A stretch of 5,911 bases of DNA from the NCBI GenBank assembly GCA_011773795.1, contig WVWW01000086.1, positions 15,263 to 21,173 of the forward strand, written 5' to 3'. This stretch comes from Acidobacteriota bacterium. Lineage in GTDB: Bacteria > Acidobacteriota > Polarisedimenticolia > Polarisedimenticolales > Polarisedimenticolaceae. This document shows, one piece after another, positions 1 through 4,646 of this stretch. How positions within the stretch are numbered: the stretch's first letter is position 1; each line of letters begins with the position of its first letter. The notes under the pieces were generated by a model, which worked only from the letters and a program-made list of their open reading frames with translations, did not search any database and was not told where the DNA came from. The position numbers and the translations under genes are program-made.

Positions 1-1356
1 AAGTCGACCGATCGCGGCGCGACGTGGACCAGCATCGTCGGCGATCTGCCCGAGCGGCATCTCGTCTGGCGTGTCGTCCAGGACCACGTCAAGCCGGAGC
101 TGCTGTTCGCCGGCACCGAGTTCGGCGTGTTCTTCACGATCGACGGCGGCAAGAAGTGGATCGAACTGTCGGGTAAGGCGCCGAACATTTCATGGCGCGA
201 CCTGGCGATCCAGACGCGCGAGAACGACCTCGTCGGCGCGACGTTCGGGCGCGGCTTCTGGATCCTCGACGACTACACGCCGCTGCGCCACGTGTCGGAA
301 GAATCGCTAGAGCAGGAAGCCCAGCTGTTCCCCGTCCGCACCGCGAAGTGGTACATCGAGCGCAGCCCGCTCGGCGGCGGCCCCAAGGCGAACCAGGGGG
401 AGGCATTCTTCACGGCGCCGAACCCGCCGTTCGGTGCGGTCATCACGTATCACCTTGCCGAGGGATACCAGACGCGCAAGCAAAAGCGCACCAAGGAAGA
501 GAAGAAGATCATCAAGGAAGGCGGCGACACGCCGACACCCGGCTGGGATGCACTGATCGAAGAGGATCTCGAGCCCAAACCGGAGATCGTGCTCACCGTG
601 CGCGACGCCGACGGCGAGCTGGTGCGCCGGCTCACCGGGCCGGCCGAGAAGGGCTTCCACCGCGTCGCCTGGGACCTGCGCTACCCGTCCACGCGGCCGT
701 GGACGCCGCCGCGGACGGGGCAACCGGAGTTCCGCCGTCGCGGCGGCGGCGGTCCGATGGCCCTGCCCGGGACCTACTCCGTCCAACTCGCCAAGCGCGT
801 CGACGGCAAGCTGGTCGACCTCGGGTTGTCCGAGACCTTCCGGGTCGAGCGGATCAACGACGACGGCGCGTTGAAGGGCGCCTCGATCGAGGAGAGCACC
901 GAGTTTGCCCACAGGCTGGCCAAGGCCTCGGGCGCGGTGAGCGCCGCGGGGCGCAAGATCAGCGAGACGCTGCAGCGCGTGCAGGCGATCCAGCAGGTGC
1001 TGACGCGATCCACGATCGACGATCCGGCACTCGACGATCAGGCGCGCGATCTCGAGCGCAGGCTCAAGCTCCTCAACGACGAGATCGGCGGCAACGAGAA
1101 GCGCGACATGGCCAACGATCCCGGTCCGGTGTCGATCCAGGCGCGTTTGTTCGTCGCGCAGATCGGCACCGGCGGGTCGACCTACGGGCCGACGCCGACG
1201 CATCTCATGTGCCTGGAGATCGCCGAGAAGAAGTACGCGGAGCTCAAGCGCGAGCTGAACGCGATCACCGAGAAGGAAGTGCCCGCGCTCGAGGCGGCGC
1301 TCGAGGCGGCCGGCGCTCCGTGGTCGCCGGGGCGGGCCATCCCGGAGGTCGATTGA
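1..1356 (+). CDS. BNR/Asp-box (VPS10-like) repeat protein, 'glycosyl hydrolase' type, C-terminal part
   Basis: Partial gene: the frame is open from base 1, so the start lies upstream and 451 residues are visible. Two Asp-box motifs of beta-propeller sialidase/sortilin-like proteins are seen: STDRGATW at residues 2-9 and TIDGGKKW at 46-53. They are followed by the block GRGFWILDDYTPLR (83-96), which in this family closes the propeller. Next come a short strand region (ITYHL, 148-152), a very basic/acidic insert (about 157-175), and a FlgD/Fn3-like beta domain (TVRDADGELVRRL, then RVAWDLRYP near 221-229, then PGTYSVQL at 256-263). The last 170 residues or so are mostly charged helices. Members are usually large secreted or periplasmic proteins of about 1000 residues annotated as glycosyl hydrolases, but the true substrate is generally unknown. 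The signal peptide and most of the propeller are outside the window. The TGA abuts the ATG of the next gene, suggesting cotranscription. Confidence 0.85.
   Translation, partial: KSTDRGATWTSIVGDLPERHLVWRVVQDHVKPELLFAGTEFGVFFTIDGGKKWIELSGKAPNISWRDLAIQTRENDLVGATFGRGFWILDDYTPLRHVSEESLEQEAQLFPVRTAKWYIERSPLGGGPKANQGEAFFTAPNPPFGAVITYHLAEGYQTRKQKRTKEEKKIIKEGGDTPTPGWDALIEEDLEPKPEIVLTVRDADGELVRRLTGPAEKGFHRVAWDLRYPSTRPWTPPRTGQPEFRRRGGGGPMALPGTYSVQLAKRVDGKLVDLGLSETFRVERINDDGALKGASIEESTEFAHRLAKASGAVSAAGRKISETLQRVQAIQQVLTRSTIDDPALDDQARDLERRLKLLNDEIGGNEKRDMANDPGPVSIQARLFVAQIGTGGSTYGPTPTHLMCLEIAEKKYAELKRELNAITEKEVPALEAALEAAGAPWSPGRAIPEVD
1344..1348 (+). promoter_or_regulatory. Ribosome binding site of the FMN reductase gene
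   Basis: GGAGG lies 8 nt before the ATG at 1357, inside the last codons of the upstream gene. It supports this start and suggests reinitiation or coupled translation directly after the upstream TGA. Confidence 0.7.
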
Positions 1357-1932
1357 ATGCTCTCGGTGGTCGCCTTTTCAGGGAGCTCGCGTAGCGGCTC
1401 GCTGAACAAGAAACTCGTCCACGCCGCGGTGCTGGCGGTGCGGGACGCGGGGGCGGAGGTCGAGGAGATCGACCTCCGCGACTACCCGATGCCGTTGTAC
1501 GACGGCGATGACGAGGAAGCGAACGGGCCGCCGGAGAACGCGGCCCGTCTGCGCGAGCTGTTCGCGAGCAAGGACGCGTTTCTCATCGGCTGTCCGGAGT
1601 ACAACGGCCTGATCACGCCGCTGCTGAAGAACACGATCGACTGGGTCTCCCGCCCGGACGCGGATGGGAAGCCCGGCACGCTGTCGGTCAAGGGCAAGCT
1701 GGCGGCGCTGACCGCGGCGAGCCCGGGGGGACTCGGTGGTCTACGCGGGCTCGTCCACGTCCGCATGCTGCTCTCGAACATCGGGATGTTCGTGTTGCCC
1801 GATCAGCTGGCGTTGCCGGGCGCGAAGAAGGCGTTCGACGAGAACGGGGCGTTGAAGGACGACTCCGGCGCGAAGCGGCTGACCGCTCTGGCCGAGAGCT
1901 TCGTCAGGGCGGGGGAGCGGCTGAAGAGGTAG
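1357..1932 (+). CDS. NADPH-dependent FMN reductase / quinone (chromate/azo-type) reductase
   Basis: A 191-residue flavodoxin-like protein of the FMN_red family, about the same length as E. coli ChrR. The N-terminal strand runs into a phosphate-binding loop GSSRSGSLNKKL (residues 9-20). The flavin-contact motif PEYNG (80-84) is followed by PLLKN and IDW (88-96), and a glycine-rich loop SPGGLGGLRG sits at 122-131. All four are in the expected order. Family members are cytosolic, bind FMN and use NAD(P)H to reduce quinones, azo dyes, chromate or free flavin; which one cannot be told from sequence. The start is fixed by the GGAGG at 1344-1348 and by the upstream TGA at 1354-1356. The gene looks complete. 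No convincing GC-rich terminator with a U-tract follows it. Confidence 0.92.
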   Translation: MLSVVAFSGSSRSGSLNKKLVHAAVLAVRDAGAEVEEIDLRDYPMPLYDGDDEEANGPPENAARLRELFASKDAFLIGCPEYNGLITPLLKNTIDWVSRPDADGKPGTLSVKGKLAALTAASPGGLGGLRGLVHVRMLLSNIGMFVLPDQLALPGAKKAFDENGALKDDSGAKRLTALAESFVRAGERLKR

Positions 1933-1973
1933 CAGAGTCCGCTCGGGATCAGCGTTATAAGTAAAAACCGAAA

Positions 1974-2003
1974 TGTTTTACGAAAATTTATTATCGTAAA
2001 ACA
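1974..2003. repeat. Inverted repeat, 10-bp perfect arms, 10-bp AT spacer (candidate operator)
   Basis: TGTTTTACGA at 1974-1983 is the exact reverse complement of TCGTAAAACA at 1994-2003, separated by an all-A/T spacer. The arms carry GTAAAAC; a related GTAAAAAC occurs just upstream at 1961-1968. The arms contain little GC and no U-tract follows on the + strand, so this is a better candidate for a DNA-binding site than for a transcription terminator of the reductase gene. Its centre is about 30 bp upstream of the -35 box, where an activator or a second repressor dimer could sit. Confidence 0.6.
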
Positions 2004-2009
2004 ATAAAA

Positions 2010-2027
2010 ATTCGTTGACAAACGAAT
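2010..2027. promoter_or_regulatory. 18-bp palindrome over the -35 box (candidate HTH operator)
   Basis: ATTCGTTGACAAACGAAT consists of 7-bp perfect arms around GACA. The consensus -35 hexamer TTGACA (2015-2020) lies inside it, so a protein bound here would block RNA polymerase. The obvious candidate ligand is the Xre-family regulator encoded immediately downstream, since small Cro/C1-type proteins commonly bind palindromes of this size and repress themselves. The palindrome is seen directly; the identity of the binding protein is inferred. Confidence 0.6.
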
Positions 2028-2043
2028 AATCCTCCTCTACGCT
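2015..2043 (+). promoter_or_regulatory. Sigma70-type promoter of the HTH/membrane-protein cassette
   Basis: The -35 is TTGACA (2015-2020), a perfect consensus. A 17-bp spacer leads to the -10 TACGCT (2038-2043), which keeps the important first T, second A and last T. Transcription would begin near 2050, leaving a leader of roughly 27 nt before the ATG at 2077. The weak -10 core with a perfect -35 fits a regulated promoter. Confidence 0.65.
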
Positions 2044-2061
2044 GTGTACCAGATACCTCGA

Positions 2062-2068
2062 AGGAGGG
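2062..2068 (+). promoter_or_regulatory. Strong Shine-Dalgarno site that sets the HTH gene start
   Basis: AGGAGGG ends 8 nt before the ATG at 2077. An in-frame ATG at 2044 has no such site, lies at the edge of the predicted -10 box, and would add 11 residues unlike the family. The start at 2077 is therefore chosen. Confidence 0.85.
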
Positions 2069-2076
2069 TCAAGACG

Positions 2077-2289
2077 ATGGCGATCGAGATCCGACTCGAC
2101 CTGATGCTGGTCAAGAAGAAGATGACGCTGACCGAGCTCTCCGAGCGCATCGGGATCTCGATCACCAACCTGTCGCTGCTCAAGACCGGCAAGGTGAAGG
2201 GGATCCGCTTCAGCACGCTGGACGCGATCTGTCGCGAGCTCGAGTGCCAGCCGGGCGACATCCTGGAACACTTACCCGAATACGTGTGA
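2077..2289 (+). CDS. YozG-like Cro/C1-type (Xre) HTH transcriptional regulator
   Basis: A 70-residue one-domain DNA-binding protein. The HTH is formed by TLTELSERIGIS (residues 17-28) and the recognition helix ITNLSLLKTGK (29-39). The tail, with IRFSTLDAICRELECQPGDIL at 43-63, is the signature of the small YozG/COG3655 group, which ends soon after PGDIL as here. Such proteins are cytosolic and act as dimers on short palindromes; no sensor domain is present. The gene has its own consensus promoter and a palindrome over the -35 box, so negative autoregulation is likely. The membrane-protein gene follows after 14 bp. Regulators of this group are often found beside genes for small integral membrane proteins (B. 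subtilis yozG lies by yoaS, as I recall). That pairing supports a joint function whose nature is not known to me. Confidence 0.9.
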   Translation: MAIEIRLDLMLVKKKMTLTELSERIGISITNLSLLKTGKVKGIRFSTLDAICRELECQPGDILEHLPEYV

Positions 2290-2291
2290 AT

Positions 2292-2297
2292 GGAGAA
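2292..2297 (+). promoter_or_regulatory. Ribosome binding site of the membrane-protein gene
   Basis: GGAGAA lies 6 nt before the ATG at 2304, within the 14-bp gap after the HTH stop codon. It supports the start at 2304 rather than an in-frame ATG at 2244 inside the HTH gene, which would add 20 polar residues. Confidence 0.65.
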
Positions 2298-2303
2298 GAC
2301 GCG

Positions 2304-2942
2304 ATGAACGAGGAGCTCAAGGAAACCGATCCGAAGCAGTACGAGATCGTCGGTTGGATGTCGATCACCGCGGCGATCCTGCTGTTTCCGTCGATCGTGC
2401 TGGGGATGGTCCTCGAGGTGAGCCGCAAGCCGGGGGTCGTGGTCTTTCTCCTGCCCTACGTCTTGCTGTTCGGCACCTCGATGGGGTTGTCGCTCTACGT
2501 CCTGTACCGCTTCAAGCGGCTGCTCAACGACCGTTACCAGTTCCACGACGTGGACAACATCGTCACGGCGATCCTGATCCTCGGCGGCGTCATGGGAGTC
2601 GTGGGGATCGGCATCAAGATCGCCGGGACGTTCCTGAAAATCAATGTCGACGATCCCATCAAGCTCCTGCCCATGGCCCTCATGGCGGTGGGGATCCTCG
2701 GCCTCATCGGCCTGCCGCTGGCGATCCTGAGCATCATCTTCGCCGTGCGGCTGCTGCGTCTCAAGGACAGCCTCTTCGGTCTGCTCAAGCCCTACGCCTA
2801 CCTCACCATCGTGGCCTCGGCCCTGTTCGCGACCTTCCTGCTCGCGTTCCTCGGGTTCTTCCTCGACGCCGCCTGCTCGGTCCTGCTGGGCCTGATCTTC
2901 CTGCGGTCGGCGCGGGGTGTGCCGCATCCCGAGTTCGTCTGA
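2304..2942 (+). CDS. Six-helix integral membrane protein of unknown function, partner of the HTH regulator
   Basis: This 212-residue protein is not assigned to a named family with confidence. Hydrophobic segments at about 15-37, 45-67, 86-110, 121-148, 164-187 and 188-200 predict five to six transmembrane helices, with no cleavable signal peptide and an acidic N-terminus (NEELKETDPKQ). Two helix-end clusters of positive charge, RFKRLLNDR (69-77) and RLLRLKD (149-155), should lie on the cytoplasmic face. The segment NDRYQFHDVDN (75-85) between helices 2 and 3 is the most polar conserved-looking loop. The only cysteine is C191. Size and topology, and the YozG-like neighbour, recall DUF2975/YoaS-type proteins, although those are usually shorter with about four helices; any homology needs a profile search. 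It could be a sensor that titrates the regulator, or simply its regulated target. The gene ends 12 bp from the convergent thioesterase gene. Confidence 0.8.
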   Translation: MNEELKETDPKQYEIVGWMSITAAILLFPSIVLGMVLEVSRKPGVVVFLLPYVLLFGTSMGLSLYVLYRFKRLLNDRYQFHDVDNIVTAILILGGVMGVVGIGIKIAGTFLKINVDDPIKLLPMALMAVGILGLIGLPLAILSIIFAVRLLRLKDSLFGLLKPYAYLTIVASALFATFLLAFLGFFLDAACSVLLGLIFLRSARGVPHPEFV

Positions 2943-2967
2943 GTCAGGGCGGGGCTAGGCGAACTCG
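2930..2967. repeat. 8-bp inverted repeat spanning the convergent gene junction
   Basis: CGAGTTCG (2930-2937) and CGAACTCG (2960-2967) are exact reverse complements with a 22-nt loop. Each arm is coding: each gives the Glu-Phe near the C-terminus of its protein (PEFV and YEFA). In RNA from either strand it could form a modest hairpin around the stop codons. No U-tract follows on either side, so a role as a bidirectional intrinsic terminator is only a possibility. Confidence 0.4.
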
Positions 2968-3473
2968 TACCCCGAGAGATCGGGTAGCGGCTGCCCGAGG
3001 GCGCGTGAAAACTCTTCGATGCGTCGTTTGCTGATCCGCGGGAAGACGCCACGCCCGCGGACGAGGGGCCTGTCGTCGAGCGAGAGCACGGCCTCGAGCA
3101 CGAGCTTCTTCGATCGCACCTCGTCGACTCGCGCTTCGATGAAGCAGTCGCGACGGAGCGGCGTCATCTCGAGGAAATCGACGCTCAGGTTGGCCGCGAC
3201 ACACGGGTAGCCGGCGATCCAGGCCGCGGACCCCATGGCCTCGTCCATCACGAAGGCGACCACGCCACCGTGAGCGAACCCCGGCGGCCCGAACGTCGCC
3301 TCCCCGAACCACACCCGGCCGACCAGGGCACCGTCCGTGCGGCGCTTGAAGAAGCGCATCCGGATCGTCGGTCCCGACTCGGTCTCGACGAACATCGATC
3401 GCCCCGAGCCGATGTCGAACGGCAGCTCGAACGGTTCCCAATCGGGTTCGATCATGATCTCGGGCGGTTTCAT
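2955..3473 (-). CDS. Hotdog-fold thioesterase (PaaI/4HBT-like)
   Basis: A 172-residue protein with the acyl-CoA thioesterase hotdog core. GFAHGGVVAFVMDEAMG (residues 65-81) carries the HGG turn (68-70) and the acidic pair D77-E78 on the central helix, where family members place the catalytic carboxylate. It is followed by the strand NLSVDFLEMTPL (95-106) and the late strands with VLEAVLSLDDRPLVRGRGVF. The N-terminal 50 residues or so extend the usual 130-140 residue domain and include two further strands (SMFVETESG, IRMRFF). Expected activity is hydrolysis of acyl-CoA or a similar thioester in the cytosol; the substrate is unknown. The ATG overlaps the TGA of the upstream glycosyltransferase gene (ATGA at 3473-3470) and has no good Shine-Dalgarno of its own, so it is probably translated by coupling. 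A longer frame that reads upstream in the same phase is an out-of-frame reading of the glycosyltransferase gene. Confidence 0.9.
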   Translation of the reverse strand: MKPPEIMIEPDWEPFELPFDIGSGRSMFVETESGPTIRMRFFKRRTDGALVGRVWFGEATFGPPGFAHGGVVAFVMDEAMGSAAWIAGYPCVAANLSVDFLEMTPLRRDCFIEARVDEVRSKKLVLEAVLSLDDRPLVRGRGVFPRISKRRIEEFSRALGQPLPDLSGYEFA

Positions 3474-4639
3474 GGCACCCGGGCCGTCGGCCGCAGTACC
3501 AGCCACGCGATCCCGCCAAGTGCGGCGAGGTTCGACCACGCGAGCCAGCCCATTCCCGCGTAGCGGCCGGCGAACCCGGCGCTGACGACGATCTGCCACG
3601 GCAGCGTGCCGAGGGCAACGGAGATCGCCAGCAGCGCCGCCACCGCGATTCGATCGAGGCCTCGCGTTCTCGCGAGTCCGTGGCCGAGTACCAGCCAGGC
3701 GATCGGCAGGTGCACGAAGTAGTGCAACCACGACGTGCGGACGAGGAAGGCGAACAGGCCGCCCGCGACGGCAAAGGCGCGCAGCTCTCGATCGGGCGTG
3801 TCCTCGGTCCGGAGACGCAGGAGCAGGACCAGCAACGCGCCGGCGAGGATCCAGCTCGGGATCGCCAGAGCCAACCCCTGACCCGTGCCGAGCGCCCGCG
3901 ACACGACGGCCGGGAGGTACTGCGGGCCGGGGTTCGTCGGGATCCAGGTGGACAGCGAGTGCGTCAACTGTGCGAGGACGGACTCGTAGAACGCGACCGT
4001 GCCCGACGGACCCAGCACGAGCAGCGGCAACATCACCGCGCCCGCGACCGCGGTCGCGGCGCCGGCCGCCACGGCGCGCCAGGATCGACGTGCCAGCGGC
4101 CAGCTCAGCCACAGCAGGGGATAGACCTTCGCCGCCGCCGCGAGACCCAGGATCGTTCCCGCGAGCAGCGGGCGCCGGCCGAGGATCACGAACGCCACGA
4201 GACCCACGGCGGCCAGTCCGAGACTGACCTGTCCCCAGGCGAGGTTCTGCAGGACCGGCACCGCGGCGAGAGTCGCCGCGGTGTAGGCGAGAGGAAGCCA
4301 CGGCCGACCCGGCGGCAGCAGGTGCGGCGGCACGACGGACCAACCGGCGAGCAACACGAGCTGGAGCAGGGTCCACAGGGTGTTGGCCGATCCCGCGGGT
4401 AGCCAGGCGAGCGGCTTGAGCAGGATCGCGATCGTCGGCGGGTAGTACCAGACCCGATCCGGTTCGAGATTGGTGATCGTCGGGTAGTAGTGACGCAGGA
4501 AATCGGTGCCGAGAACGGCACAGTTCTCGTCGATCGACACGGCGACGCGCGAGGGCCCGCCGGACCACGCGACGACGAGCGCACCGCCGGCGAGCAGCAC
4601 TACGAGTTGCAGTACGACGCAGCGCCGGCGGTCGTTCAT
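3470..4639 (-). CDS. GT87 (DUF2029) family membrane glycosyltransferase, probable mannosyltransferase
   Basis: A 389-residue polytopic protein with many hydrophobic helices, a basic start (MNDRRRC) and a short first helix (about 8-25). The first periplasmic loop has the GT-C/GT87 landmarks: TDFLRHYYP (45-53), with D46 in the position of the conserved acidic residue, and WYYPPT (64-69) followed by LLKPLAWLP. Further family blocks are QNLAWGQVSL (131-140) and AAAAKVYPLLWL near 167-178. Known relatives (for example PimE, AftC) transfer mannose or arabinose from polyprenyl-phosphate sugars to glycolipid or glycan on the outer face of the inner membrane; the acceptor here is unknown. Length is near the lower end of the family. 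The start lies 7 bp after the stop of the TonB receptor gene, preceded by AGGGG only 4 nt away. The 3' end overlaps the thioesterase ATG by 4 bp. Confidence 0.87.
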   Translation of the reverse strand: MNDRRRCVVLQLVVLLAGGALVVAWSGGPSRVAVSIDENCAVLGTDFLRHYYPTITNLEPDRVWYYPPTIAILLKPLAWLPAGSANTLWTLLQLVLLAGWSVVPPHLLPPGRPWLPLAYTAATLAAVPVLQNLAWGQVSLGLAAVGLVAFVILGRRPLLAGTILGLAAAAKVYPLLWLSWPLARRSWRAVAAGAATAVAGAVMLPLLVLGPSGTVAFYESVLAQLTHSLSTWIPTNPGPQYLPAVVSRALGTGQGLALAIPSWILAGALLVLLLRLRTEDTPDRELRAFAVAGGLFAFLVRTSWLHYFVHLPIAWLVLGHGLARTRGLDRIAVAALLAISVALGTLPWQIVVSAGFAGRYAGMGWLAWSNLAALGGIAWLVLRPTARVP

Positions 4640-4646
4640 CGGGCCC

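Larger units (their letters stand above)
1955..2030. other. AT-rich regulatory island (about 79% AT)
   Basis: I count 16 G/C in these 76 bases, against clearly GC-rich coding sequence on both sides. The island contains no plausible gene. It holds two perfect inverted repeats and the -35 element of the promoter for the HTH regulator, so it reads as a dense control region. Its composition could also be a relic of horizontal acquisition of the downstream cassette, but the cassette genes themselves are GC-rich like their neighbours. Confidence 0.8.

Noticed and set aside
307..1203. Long open frame on the - strand opposite the BNR gene
   Set aside because: Low-complexity Arg/Leu-rich product. The + strand frame carries clear Asp-box motifs, so this is antisense shadow.
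192..1394. Long open frame on the + strand (400 codons) overlapping the BNR gene
   Set aside because: The translation is Arg/Ala/Gly-rich with no family motifs. It is a frame shadow of the BNR gene, typical of high-GC DNA.
1974..2010. The 10-bp-arm inverted repeat as an intrinsic terminator of the reductase gene
   Set aside because: The stem has few G/C pairs (4 of 10) and is followed by A-rich rather than U-rich sequence on the + strand.
1803..2021. 72-codon - strand frame starting in the AT-rich island
   Set aside because: It would start inside the promoter region and runs antisense to the reductase gene. There is no ribosome site and no motif.
2031..2067. CCTCCT (2031-2036) complementary to AGGAGG (2062-2067), suggesting a riboswitch-like anti-Shine-Dalgarno hairpin
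   Set aside because: CCTCCT lies between the -35 and -10 boxes and would not be in RNA started near 2050. It would matter only if an upstream start or read-through from the reductase gene exists.
2037..2927. 296-codon open frame on the - strand opposite the HTH and membrane-protein genes
   Set aside because: Its product is Glu/Asp/His/Gln/Arg-rich, the pattern expected from reading antisense to hydrophobic codons. The + strand genes have ribosome sites and recognisable features.
3474..4568. Apparent in-frame N-terminal extension of the thioesterase, suggesting a fusion protein
   Set aside because: This stretch is an out-of-frame reading of the GT87 gene. The GT87 frame shows family motifs and hydrophobic helices, and the ATGA overlap gives a natural thioesterase start.
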